Assembly: GCA_921293015.1 (NCBI GenBank)
Contig: OV121095.1
Location: 38,909,484 to 38,973,483 of the forward strand
Source of the DNA: Phorcus lineatus
Taxonomy: Eukaryota > Mollusca > Gastropoda > Trochida > Trochidae
Direction of reading: 5' to 3'
Length of the DNA: 64,000 bases
The position numbers were made by a program, and so were the translations under genes. Under the pieces are notes generated by a model that searched no databases, was not told the DNA's origin, and saw only the letters and a program-made list of their open reading frames with translations. Numbering within the stretch: the first letter of the stretch is position 1; each line of letters begins with the position of its first letter. This document shows positions 10,719 to 22,706 of this stretch, one piece after another.

Positions 10719-13009
10719 CTATGTGGAGTACGTCAAACGGAGAAATAAGACGACACAGTACAGGGAAGAACAAAATTTATGCAAACAGTTATATTTTGAA
10801 ATAACTTTCTGGGAATACTTGTTTAATAAAACCAAAACTTTCAAGATTCATTCAATCAATACATTGGGGTTATATTGGAATCAATTTCATACAAATCTCT
10901 GTCTAGCAGTGATTGATTACTTTTTCAACGTTTCAGTTTATACATTACCATTATACATTATTTCGATATCGTGTTGAAACATTACAACAGGAACTCAATA
11001 TAAACAATATTGACCCATGACCTATGAGGACAAAGCCATTTGTCTTTTGTATCTCGATTGCGGGGAATTGGCAAACCAGAAAGTATTAGTCAAGTTAACG
11101 AGCAACTAGTTTTGGTCAACCACTTAAAATACGATTGATGCTGAATAGTTTCATCATGCGGCAACGTTATAATCACCAAACCTTTCTGTACATTACTTGT
11201 TACTTACTTGTTTCGCTGTTGTGTGAGTAAGGAGTTTCTCCGATAGCCAGGACATGTTGACCACAAAGTGTGTCTTAAAGAATACATTAACCTAACACGA
11301 CAAAATATATGTGATGTCTTAAGCATGTGAGCGTTGCCTCACTTCACTTCACATCCACTGCAATGAGCCACGAAGCATGAAGCCTCCATCTCACAAGCCC
11401 CTCCTCTTCTAATAATTAATGAATGTTTTAATTGGCTCAAGCACTATCCCAAATTTTGTGACAGAGAGATGTTTCTTTATAATTATACTTACAATATAAG
11501 GCTGTATGATGATAAGATGGATACATATTCTTCTTGGAGGTGTTATTTAACAAATTTTCTTTACAAACGTTCATATTATTTATCTTCCACCAACGTAAAC
11601 TGTCCAGCCCTAGGTAAGCTACCGACACATAATGCCAATCAGACTAATTATTCAAGATTACACGACACACATCCCTATTTATATCTTAGGAACACAACAA
11701 TTTTTCCAAGGAAATTCAAAGTCTGAACCCCTGAAGCACCGTGCAAGCAATAAACGCTTTTCTTCTTATTGATTTCGTAGACTTCGCTTAGAAAATACCC
11801 TTAGGAACTCAGATAATTAGGAGCCATGCGTTAAGCAAACAAAAATCTGATATCACGGCAGGAAGAAGCAAAATGATATTTTCAAAATCGGTGTGAGTCA
11901 TGAAGGAAAAATAAATGTATGCATATTGCAGAGATCGAGGTCGGAATTACTTTTGAACATTGGGATTACGTCATGCATATTTTTTCAAACCATGTCGCTT
12001 CATCCTCATATAAATGATAAAATGCATAAAGATTAACTTAAGAAAGAAAACAAATTGACCAGATGCTTCGTCTGATAAAAGATCAAACATTTGCCGATAA
12101 GGTCGGCAGTTACGTTCAAATTTGACATTTCGCCTTTTAGCCTTTCAGAATATAAGCTCTTACTCGGCTTAACCTTCTTAAGACCCAAAACATCTTTAGA
12201 CCGTTTATGGTGCATAGACTTAACTTTTATTCGAAAAGCAACAAACAACCAAAATTAGCATCTCGATGACTATGCCGATGGCTGAGATGTATTTAAAGAT
12301 TTTTTACCAGCGTGCTAGAGGAGGTCAGGTGCTTGCTATTGTTCAATGCTAATTCAAACTTTTAGTAAGGGGAGATAACACTTCACTGAAATTTTTTTCT
12401 AGTGATCTTGCAATTTCTTAGATTATAGAGTATAACGTAAATAGTTTTAATTCATTAACAAAATTCGATTTATACACACATGATAGAAACACTTTTCTTT
12501 ACATGATAAAACATAAGACGCTTTTATCGACACTGTTATTGGTAACTTGACATAACCTATTTACGGTTTTGAACAACACAGTATCATAGAACATACCAGA
12601 GCCGGCTAGAGACGCAAAACGTGATTGGTTAATTCTTTCTTTGGCACACAAAAGGTCAAAAGGTCGACCTCTCATTCAGGCCAACGTTAGATCGGCTTTG
12701 GTAACTTATTACAGAACTTTCGATCAAAATTGCTTTAGATGAGTTTGATTTTGTGATTTCGCAAGACAAGTATTGTCTTTTGACAATTTTGGCAATTCAT
12801 AAGTATACAGGTGCTGAAGAATTTTTTTCTGTGTAAAAATTCCTATGAAAATAATCATTTTTTTGAAAACTTGAATAAGTCACCATTTCTATCAACATAT
12901 CTTACTGTGAGAACTTTAAGATAATTTTGTGAAGGGATAATTTTTACACTACATATACAAGGGACAGACATGTGGTGTGATAGGAACTATTTCGGTATTC
13001 CCCAAAACG
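10719..13009. other. Intergenic DNA, no gene seen
   Basis: Several short frames on both strands are AT-rich and lack splice context. I support no gene here. Confidence 0.5.
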
Positions 13010-13370
13010 GGAATGGGGTCAAAAATAGAAAAGTCAGATTTTCTTATTTCTGCAATGAAATGTTATTTCAACATAATTTCGGAAATAGATTTGCTCACAA
13101 TAGACAACATAGGTTAACATAATGATATATCTTGCGCTTTTGTTTACAAAAATATTATCAAATGACAATTGTATTACAATCTATAAAATGGAGTTTTTGC
13201 ATTTTCGAGCACAGTTTGGCAAAAATCCCTGTTAAATGTGTTCCAGTAGAACAATGAGTATGTTCTTTAAGTGTCGGATAGAAATATGTTTTTTCTTTTG
13301 GCTGTATGATGCTTAAATAAGTCTATCTTAAGTGAAAAACATTTTACACGATATTTGCACAAAAGATGAG
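13010..13370. repeat. Dispersed repeat, copy 2
   Basis: Diverged partner of 6980-7300 with the same order of blocks, including GTTAACATAATGATAT, GAGTTTTTG, TTGGCAAAA and ATGAGTA. It is non-coding. Confidence 0.4.
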
Positions 13371-15100
13371 AGTAATGAATTATTTTGATTTAGTAGCTGT
13401 AAATTGTATTTTTTTAAAATTTCTTTTTTTTCGACAATTAAAAAGTAGAAGAAAAGTACAACAGTAAATATCTACGTTCAAGTCAAGACAAAAAAAGTTA
13501 ACCAAGTGACCGAGAAAAAAATGTTGTCAGTTATGATTTTAGATTTACTTTCAATCATTTCCCTAAAGCGACATTTCCACTGTCAGGGTTTGTCATTCGT
13601 TCTTTAAGTGAACAATGTATTATTTCAGATTCCTCACTTCTTTAACACGAAGAGAAGACCCTCGGAAAAAGTTTGACGTTATCAAAGATTCCTGCTATGT
13701 CGAATATTTTGGAAGACCATTTATTTCCTAGTGACTCATGTTCAAGAGTATAATGTATGAATATATTGTTATTTATTGTCAATCGTTGTTACTCTTAAAT
13801 TTGTTATTCAACTGTTCAAATATTCATTTATCAAAGAAAAATGATGATATCGAAAAGAAAAATCATATTTCCTAAATGTCATAACATAACTCTGACAGTT
13901 CAACGATTATGAAAATGTGACAAGGGATCGATTGACCGATGCATTGACTTCAAAGAAATAAGAGTAACTGAAAAGATCGTTTGACATGAAAGAGATTGAT
14001 ACCTAATGATTAACAGTGCATGAAATTTTAGTTGGTAAAACATGTAGACCGTCGTCTGTAAGAATGACATCCAAACCTATCTTAAACTATTCGCTTTAAA
14101 TGATCACGATCGATTTTTAAATTTCATACTGTATTCTATCAATCAAATGTTCTGTTCGTAACTGATTTTTTCTCGAATACCAAAAATCAAAGAATGGTAA
14201 CATAATACGTACCTTTCCATTCAAACAACATTTTCTTTTAAAAAAATATTTGCCTAACACACCAGTGTCTTCCTGTACCATCCCCAGAAGGACTTACTCC
14301 ATCTGTATTTCCGAAACAGAAGCCTGGTGAATGAGTGAGTGAGTGAGTTGGGGTATAAAGGGGCACACAGTATGTTAATGGGGTCAAATGTGTCGAGCGT
14401 CATAAAGGGTTTTATAAACGTTTATTTCACCGAAAAGTAGGGATTGTTTCTAAAATGTAACACCTTAATCCTCATTAGTTATCATACATGTAGTGGCTAC
14501 AAACATAAACTTCAGCAACTGAGTATCAAAATGTAGATAAACTGGAGGGTGAGGATCAGCATGATTCTGGAGCTTCATTCTCTGTCATTGTCTGTAACAT
14601 TCAAACCATTACTTACCGATAAATATTTCGTATGTAGTATAAGTATGTAATGCCTCTGTTTCAGATTCGGTGTTTTATCTACTAAGTTACTGTTAGTTGG
14701 AGGAGCAGATACAGCAAGTTGGTCTTATGAATTCTTTGCATTACAGGACACACTTGGTACAGATTGATAGATTATACTTCTAAGAAAGGGTAAACCATCT
14801 TATAGCCAGCAGCGTTTGTGTCGTTTGAAGATGAAATTGAAAATGCTGATGCGTCCAATATCGATGGCTTCATAAAGTTGCTTTCTTGAACCATCGTTTT
14901 AAAAGCCAATATCAAACAGCCAATATCAAACGGCACGACTTTTCACCATTTCAACCGAAAAAGATGTGTGTGTGTGTGTGTAAATATGCAATCACATGGT
15001 TTAATATATCTAATGCAGCTCCTAATTACTTTTTTACATCTCCTTAGTTAACATGATGATAAACGCCTCTATTTTATAATGAAATGATTATACAATTACC
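13371..15100. other. Intergenic DNA with short simple repeats
   Basis: Contains GAGTGAGTGAGTGAG near 14333 and a short TG repeat near 14964. No gene is seen. Confidence 0.5.
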
Positions 15101-15260
15101 CATCGAGGTGAGGTGAGGTGATATGGGGTTTAACGCCGCTTTCAAGAGTATTTCACTTATATTGCGGCCGCTAGTAATATTGCAGGGAGAAAGCCCGCAA
15201 CACCATTGTGGCTATGCATTGCGGTGAAACCTGCGAGCATCAACTGAAACTAGCAAACCA
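15101..15260 (+). repeat. Interspersed repeat of molluscan type
   Basis: A GAGGTGAGGTGA lead is followed by GGGGTTTAACGCCGCTTTC, an ATATTGC block and CCCGCAACACCATTGTGG. The TTTAACGCCGCTTTC core after a GTGAG-type lead resembles a very common short repeat of abalone and related gastropods, as I recall it. This copy is diverged and its ends are uncertain. Confidence 0.5.
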
Positions 15261-18142
15261 TGGGTGGTACTGCTCTGAAATTCAAAATTACCCATCGAAA
15301 CCAAATACAACAATTATGGGCATTTTTGATTAAGAATACATGGCTGATGAACAAAGTTGGTGGACGCATGCGCCGACACTTTCTCAGTGAGTATCGATCT
15401 CGTTGCAGGGTGAAGGGAATCAGTGCAGTAGTCTGGTGGTGTAGTGTCAGATATGAACCTCACTCCTCCGGACCGTCGGGGATACCTCAAGGGGGTGCAA
15501 CTCAGGAGGGGTGGGCGAGGCCAAAGTAAGTTATCTTATAATTGCTGTTGTTTCTTTTCATATTATCTACACACTTTCTTAATGTCACCAACATTGTCCA
15601 AAACGCAAACATTTGTTTCCATATGTCATATGACGCGAAGTAGCAAAACTACAAGGATTATTTTGAATGAATCCCTGTCTGACAGTTGTGATTAAAATTG
15701 CTTAAAATGGTTATGATGTTGTTCTAACGAGTTGTACTGTATTTGTAATCGGCTATGTAATTGTAACTATGTTTGTTCTGATGAAGATAGATGGCTTTTA
15801 TCTGTGTTGATATGTTTCATATAAGTAAATGACATGAACATCACCATCTTCCTTTAATGTCTTATCTGGTCGTAATGAGATATTTGTGTGGTGTAATGCA
15901 ATCTTAATAAATTTAGACAGTTCTACACCAGGGCCTAGATTTTCGAAGCTCTCTTAGCACTAAGATATTGAAAGGGCTTCTTTTGTACTGATCATGCGAG
16001 GCGTATTAAACAGGCACAGCTATAGAACGCCCCAAGGTTGGACATAAATAAACTTATAATAACTTATATGATGATATTATTTGTATTTGAATTTGTATGA
16101 ACTATTTCTTTCATAAATAAACAGTACATGTAGGTTCTGTATAGTCAATTATCTTCACTAGATCACTAGAAATGACTTTTCCAGGTAAGAGTTATCTGTC
16201 CTTACTTTTCGGAAGAATTGAACTAATGTATGTAGGTTTTTTACTCTAACAATAGGATTATTATATATTAAGTGGGTTCTTGTGCGATGTGTAGTCTGAC
16301 GCCTGGAAACTATACAAAACTATTTATAAATTAAACAATTAATATCTATGAATATATATCAGCAATCGCGTTATTAATCGGGATGCTAAATTTTCTCCGC
16401 GGCGAAAAGCTAAACTCCATGCACCGCCAAACCGTATGACGATGTTTTGAGTGACGAGGAGGCTCAGTCGAGTTCAGGCATCTTTTCTGATTGGCTAGGC
16501 GGCAAAATGTCAAAGTTCATAGGGACATCCGTTATAACCGGTCAGTGTTAGATCAACAGTATGGCATGGTATAAAAAACTGTAAAGGGCTGATTTAAATT
16601 TTACATAGAATGGTTGTAATTCATATTATTTTGTATTGAACTCCCTTTAAATATCACATACTAATTTAAAAAGCGTTTTCTGTAAGTAAAAGATACACAT
16701 GTTATATTAACTGGTCAGACCTTTTTTGTTGCTCATTAGTTTGTGCTGAGCACATGCAAACTATGTACATATAAGGGAGATCGGGGCAGGCTGGGGCACG
16801 GGGTAGGTTGGGATTTCATATTTATCTATTTGATTCAAATAAGAAGGTATAAACCACCAATGTCACAAGAATTGGCATGATAAGGTTAGGTGCTGCCCTT
16901 TTGAAAGAATTAGAAGATAAATAGTTGCGTTTGTAAAATTTTCTCGATTAATTGTTATTCAATACCCGCCAATTTAGTTTGAAAGTGACGGCATTATCGA
17001 TAAATATCAAGTAAATGTTTGCTTTTATGAATAATAAAGCTGTCCTTATTTGACTACGAAATGCCACTAAGAATTATGAAAGTAACAAGAAAATGCTGTA
17101 CGAGTCACAGGCGTAGGGACACGTTTGAAAAAGAACAAGTACGCCATTTTTTCTGTTTTGATCAGTTCAGGAAACTAGTGAAACTTTGTAGTCTAACTGT
17201 ACCATTTACAAAAGACTTGCAAACAATGTTGGATTCACTAACTCCTGACATGATTACACAGTCCAGACTCTTATATCAGGTTAAATGTCTGCCTAAAACC
17301 TTTAGCTCAACTTCTCTTAGCAGTAATCGAGTTCACCCAAGCGGACATATCTGACAATTTCCAAAGACTTACCAGGTTGATTGCTTGATGGATCGGATCC
17401 CATGTCAGATAATACAGTTGATCTCAGTGAACAGAAAGTGGCAGGGATGAAGTGAAGCGATAGACAATGCAAGACAAAATATATCCAAGATTGTAAGTTG
17501 TCTAAATTACTTTCGGAGAGTGATTAAATTTTGCAAGGCGGCGTGACCTGTTTGATCAATTGTGTCAAAGTGTAAATATATTCAAATTGATCAAACATGA
17601 ATTTGTTAAGGCTACAGAATTTAATCTTAATGTATAAAATCAAATTTCAAAATCAGAAATAGGATGTTTACTTTCCGGCTAGATAAACGTGACATATCAA
17701 TTTAACAATAAATGGTGGATAAAAGTACATTTTTAATGTTCTTTGGCAAGTAAACAACTTTCTTTGCTTTGGTTTCTTTCCCAAGGAGACGGCAAGCATT
17801 TCTTCACATATAGTGGTCTGAAATAAACACATACATAGGATTTTCAGCCTGTACTGAGAACGCTTTTCTTACTGCGACTCCATATCTCCGAAACTTCACA
17901 ACATGCTCGTTATTTCCCTTGTTCTTGAAAGTTGTTCTTACAACCGTTGCTTAATGTCCCCATGTTGTTTATGACTAGAATTTTTGCAGAACCACCTTTA
18001 CCATTAACCTCAACTGTCTACGTTTAAAAACCTTGTAGTATAACGAAGCATTCAGTTCAATCGCTATCAACAAAGTTTAGGGAGAGTGAATAAGAGTAAC
18101 TTCTGTAACGTAGATGACGCTGGTCTTATTGAATGAAAATAT
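15261..18142. other. Intergenic DNA, no confident gene
   Basis: A GC-richer segment (15440-15528) ends at a GTAAGT and could be a small exon or non-coding RNA exon, but its acceptor is weak and no partner is visible. The rest is AT-rich without recognisable content. Confidence 0.45.
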
Positions 18143-18290
18143 AGAAAATACTAAACGTCGTCCCGTTTCATGAAACAAGTCAATGATTTCTTATTTAACG
18201 GGAAAAAGCGAATTAAATACCGAGTTAGATATCGAAAACCATTGATGAGTTTCATAAAACTGTGATTTAACGGGAATGATTTTAGTATAT
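18143..18290. repeat. Foldback MITE-like element, copy 1
   Basis: About 145 bases with inverted ends (AATACTAAA and its complement near 18283) and internal arms around TTTCATGAAACAAG and GAGTTTCATAAAA. Its sequence and block order match 42336-42480, so this is a dispersed family and not chance. No coding capacity. Confidence 0.6.
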
Positions 18291-18865
18291 ACTTATTACT
18301 TGCTGAATGATATCTAAGACATTACCATTGCTGCCGCGCCGGTAATGTTATGACGTCATGCCTACCGATTGTGACGTCAAGTATCGTCAGTCAACACACG
18401 ATGTAGTTACACTGTGTGTAATAGCTTAGTAGATTCATGGTATCTTAACGGGCGAGTAATAGAGTTCGTATCTGAATTGTTAACCCCAATGGATTAGACT
18501 TGAGCGTTTTGAAACCTTGTATATTTCACTTGAGCGGGAGCCTTTCTATCTTAAGTTCTTTTTCGAAATGTAAAAGAGTTAAAAAATCATAGTATTTTGC
18601 AACGAAGGAAGTTTGAACAAGTTTGAGAAATAGAAGCATTAATTATCACCAACGAGTAGAGACAGTGACATACTATAAGTACTTTAGGGAAGTGTTTTCT
18701 TCAAGAGTTGCTTGGCAAAATCCTGCGAAGCCCTTGCCAAACAAGCGAGGCAGGCCTGTCTTTGGAGCAGTTTTAATACAAACAGACTAAAGTTGTAAAG
18801 CCGTGATTTAGATAATCACACATGGATAGAATTCACTACCATTTTCAATCTTATAAAATGCTCAA
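18291..18865. other. Intergenic DNA with two CRE-like octamers
   Basis: TGACGTCA occurs at 18351-18358 and 18372-18379, next to an ATTACC/GGTAAT inverted pair. No gene is seen up to the start of the direct repeat at 18866. Confidence 0.45.
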
Positions 18866-19495
18866 AACTGTTGAGGAGAAACAAGAGAAACATGATTTCA
18901 AATGTTAGAATTGTTTAAGAATGGCTTTTCGCACGAATGGTTCTACCAAGGAGTCGACAATGTAAAGTTACCGTGTCTATCTACCAGCAACGTCTCAAAG
19001 GTATCGGGCACCAAACCTGGAACAAGATATTTATATCAAAATACCTGAACCAATACTCACAGTTCAAATACGGCCTTATATCACCAAATTGAATAGTAAA
19101 CAACTCATACATGGTGCCTTTAAATTCCGGATTGCCCATAGCAATCTTAAAGTAAACATTGTCTATGAAAGAAGTGCCTATTGATGACCTTTACTGTTTA
19201 TTCTGCCGTTGTAGACTTATTGCATATTTTCCCTTCAGGTCATTAATCTCAGAAGCACTAAATAACTGTTTGCTGTCACAAAACCGTTAACGGGAGAAGT
19301 TAGGGTTTTGTATATTTAACATCTTTAAATTCCAACTACATCATATGGGAAATTCCTGAAAATGATTTGAAAAGGCCGATAATTTAAGGACCCGTGTAAA
19401 CATTTGATAATATCTGATTTATTTCAATGTGTCAAATACACTATAGCCTATCAGAATAGACGAACACTGATATTTTAAGATGATTTAAAATAAAA
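18866..19495 (+). repeat. Direct repeat, left copy, first part
   Basis: Nearly identical to 26013-26637; I see single differences near 19170 (A versus G in TGAAAGAAG) and near 19373 (T versus G in GATTTGAAA). It continues at 20893-21033, interrupted by the pearl-like element. No coding frame. Together the two parts make a 766-bp direct repeat whose copies flank the LINE. Confidence 0.9.
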
Positions 19496-19619
19496 TAGAG
19501 CCATGGGCTCTGTAGCTCATCAGACTTTTGATAGAAATAGGTGTTGTGGTTTAGACCATGGGGTCATGGGCAGTGTAGGAAAGATAGCCTGTCCCAACGT
19601 CCGAGTTATTCACAATCAA

Positions 19620-20760
19620 ATAAAAAAGGCCCATTGCCCATTTGGGGTCAAGGGGTCACCGAACCTACAATTCAGAATCCCCATTGTCCAAGGAGTCTAC
19701 ACACAACTATTAAGCTATCAAGACCTTTTGGAACTGGAGAAGAAGATGAAAGTAGGATTTTAAGGTTTTGACCCCTGTGACCCCATTTGGGGTCAAGTGG
19801 TCACCAAACCTACAATTTAGAATTCCCAGTGTCCAAGGAGTCTTCACACAATTTTTCAGCTCTCTAGACCTTTTGGAACTAGGGAAAAAGATTAAATTAG
19901 GTTTTTTAGGTTTTGACCCCTGTGACCCCATTTGGGGTCATGGGGTCACCAAACCTACAATTTAGAATCCCCGTTGGCCAAGGAGTCTACACACACCTTT
20001 TCAGCTCTCTAGACCTTTTGGAACTGGAGAAGAAGATGAAATTAGGTTTTTCAGGTTTTGACCCCTGTGACCCCATTTGGGGTCATGGGGTCACCAAACC
20101 TACAATTTAGAATCTCCAGTGCCCAAGGAGTCTACAAACAACTATTCAGCTCTCTGGACCTTTTGAAACTAGGGAAAAAGATTAAATTAGGTTTTTTAAG
20201 TTTTGACCCATGTGACCTCATTTGGGGTCATGGGGTCACCAAACCTACAATTTAGAATCCCCGTTGGCCAAGGAGTCTACACACACCTTTTCAGCTCTCT
20301 AGACCTTTTGGAACTGGAGAAGAAGATGAAATTAGGTTTTTCAGGTTTTGACCCCTGTGACCCCATTTGGGGTCATGGGGTCACCAAACCTACAATTTAG
20401 AATCTCCAGTGCCCAAGTAGTCTACACACAACTTTTCAGCTCTCTGGACGTTTTGGAACTGGAGAAGAAGATGAAAATAGGTTTTTCATGTTTTGACCCC
20501 TGTGACCTCATTTGGGGTCATGGGGTCACAAAATCTACAATTTAGAATCTCCAGTTCCCAAGGAGTCTACACACAACTTTTCAGCTCTCTGGACCTTTTG
20601 GAACTGGAGAAGAAGATTAAAATAGATTTTTAAGTTTTTGACCCTTGTGACCCCATTTGGGGTCATGGGGTCACGAAATCTACAATTTAGAATCCCCATT
20701 TGCCAAGGAGTATACACATAAAATTTCAGCTCTCTAGAGTCATTGGTTCTGGAGAAGAAG
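19620..20760 (+). repeat. Tandem array of eight ~145-bp units
   Basis: TTTGGGGTCA recurs near 19641, 19787, 19931, 20076, 20221, 20366, 20511 and 20656. Units 19913-20057 and 20203-20347 are almost identical, as are 20058-20202 and 20348-20492, so a 290-bp dimer was amplified after the monomer. Each unit carries TGACCCCATTTGGGGTCA followed by TGGGGTCA. Confidence 0.9.
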
Positions 20761-20779
20761 TCGAAAAAGTGAATAGTTT

Positions 20780-20836
20780 ACGGATGGACGGATGGACGGA
20801 CGGATGGACGGATGGACGGATGGACGGATGGACGGA
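20780..20836 (+). repeat. GGAC/GGAT microsatellite
   Basis: Alternating GGACGGAT tetramers form the simple-repeat block near the 3' end of the pearl-like element. Confidence 0.9.
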
Positions 20837-20892
20837 CGCCGGACGCCTTGCCATGCCATAAGCCCATCGGGTCTTTCAGACCTGATGAGCTA

Positions 20893-21033
20893 AAAAAGTC
20901 AATTATACATCCAAGCAATAATTGTGTTATTGTTATTGTGTTTATTTATAAAGATAAAACTAGTGAACCAAACCGTTTACAAATATAATCATGGTATTGA
21001 TAATGTCATACGATAGATAGTAAAATATATATA
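20893..21033 (+). repeat. Direct repeat, left copy, second part
   Basis: Matches 26638-26778 (GTCAATTATACATCCAAGC through the TATATATA run). Identity stops at 21033, exactly where the T-rich 3' end of the minus-strand LINE begins. Confidence 0.9.
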
Positions 21034-21191
21034 TATTTTTTTCAACTTTATTCATTTTTGTTCATGTATATACAAATTCAAACATGCATATCAATAGAGA
21101 ACAGACATTTCAACATAGTAATGGACAAACAAATTAAATGGACAGAATGTATTTGAATTACAAAAAACCCCAAAATATTCATTGATTGGAA

Positions 21192-22706
21192 TTATAATCT
21201 GTGGATGTACATGGTACTTTTTTCATAATGAAAAAACGAGAACAAATTGTGACATGATGACCAGAATTTCATGAATTTTGAATAACTACATTGAGTATAT
21301 GCAGAATATTTGTCTATGTTATATATATTGCGAATGTCGTTTTTAATGTATGGGATGCTTGGTAGTTTATTTTGTTGTTTTGATTTAAAGATATTGTATT
21401 TTATTATTATCAGAATCAGATTTAGAACATTATTTCTGTGTTGTGGGTATCCGAAGATGACAGTTTGTTTCGATAAGTTTAATTTACACTGTGTTTTTGA
21501 TTCGATCCAATTTGTCATTTCTAACCATATATTTTGCGAGATTTCGCAATCATAAAACAAAATGGAGCAATGTTTCAGCGCTTTCACCACAGAAGTCGCA
21601 TTTTTCATTGTCTTTATAACCCATTTTTGTCAATAAAGTATTTGTAGGTAGGATTCTGTGAATCAAACGGTATTGGAACCATATATGGTTACTAGCTGAA
21701 TGGCATTTGTGAGGGGATTGGTGTATTAATTTCCATTTATCTTCTGTGATAGTACAGTCTAGGTCTTTTTCCCACTTTATTTTGTATCTTAATTTTGTGT
21801 CGTTTATGTTTTCAAGTTGCAATATATCGTAAAATTCCCTACATCCAGTTTTATTCCCTATTAAATTTTCAAGGAAATATGGTAATATAGGATATGGCTG
21901 CTTACAGTTTATAACAATATTTTGTGATTTTGTGTATTGTTTTAGTGCTGCGATGATACCTGCGTATTGAAGAAAATTTGTCTTAACGTTAAACGTTTTT
22001 ATGAAAGTATCTAAATCAAGGTACTTTCCTTTTGAGTCGATAAGATCATTAACATACTTTACACCTCCACTTTCCAGTCTTTCAACGTGTATGGATTTTC
22101 CGTTTACAGTAATATTAGCGTTATGCCACAGCGGTTGGGTTAGTATATCATTAGCAGTTTTTGTTTTCTTTCCTTTAACTGTTAAGAATTTCCCCAGGCT
22201 TTTAGTACATCTCTCCAAAAGGCATTTGTCCTCACTGTCATTACCGTTTCACTGATATAAGATTCACTTTTTTGTATCATATTTAATAGGTTAGTTGAGA
22301 TATTTTTATTGAACATGTTTCTTTGACAATTACTTGCTGAGTTATGCAGCCGTCTTATCCATGAAAGTTTCTGTGACATGATGATGTTCTTAATGTTAGG
22401 CGCTCTGATACCTCCCTTTTCGAATGTGTTAGTCAAAACACTACTTTTTATCTGATCTGGTTTATTTTTCCATATGAATTTATAACATAGTCTATTTAGT
22501 TCATTTATAATTTCGTCGCTAGGATTAGGTAATGATGAAAAAAGGTGATTAAGTTTTGGGAGCAATAGGCTCTTCAACACAGTGTTCCTGCCTAGTGGTG
22601 TTAAATCACGTGCAAGCCACATGTTCATTTCAATTTTTATTTTCTTTAGTTTATCTTTGTAGTTTCTTTCAACCATTTCTGCCAAATTATGTGTGAATGT
22701 TATTCC
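21192..22706 (-). pseudogene. LINE ORF2 C-terminal region
   Basis: Continues the RT frame from GITFTHN through PLGRNTVLKSL, then shifts frame near 22195 (after FWRDVLKAW) and again near 21570. It contains the L1-type cysteine motif: KCDFCGESAETLLH in one frame and the remaining cysteine in CSILFYDCE in the next. It ends about 160 bases before the 3' border. Confidence 0.85.

Larger units (their letters stand above)
19496..20892 (+). mobile_element. Pearl-like (Helentron-type) non-autonomous transposon
   Basis: The element interrupts one copy of a direct repeat whose other copy (26013-26778) is continuous, so the insertion is defined by an empty site. It begins near TAGAGCCATGGGCTC, has TAGCTCATCAG near its left end and the complement CTGATGAGCTA at its right end, then carries tandem 145-bp units, a GGACGGAT microsatellite and a small hairpin (GGTCT-TTC-AGACC) just before CTAA. 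This order (inverted ends, core tandem repeats, GGAC-type microsatellite, 3' hairpin) is that of bivalve pearl/CvE elements and of Helentron-associated DINE elements. It encodes no protein; the ~65-residue frames repeating every 145 bases are by-products of the repeat. It would need a Rep/helicase supplied in trans. Confidence 0.75.

Noticed and set aside
15440-15528. GC-richer segment ending in GTAAGT that could be a coding exon (MNLTPPDRRGYLKG)
   Set aside because: The acceptor is weak, no in-phase partner exon was found within several kilobases and no family is recognised.
17061-17354. 97-codon plus-strand frame
   Set aside because: No splice context, unusual composition and no motif; consistent with chance in AT-rich DNA.
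19503-20545. Series of ~65-residue open frames repeating every 145 bases (MTPVTPFGV...)
   Set aside because: They shift frame from unit to unit because 145 is not a multiple of three and exist only because the repeat is stop-poor; a non-coding tandem array explains them.
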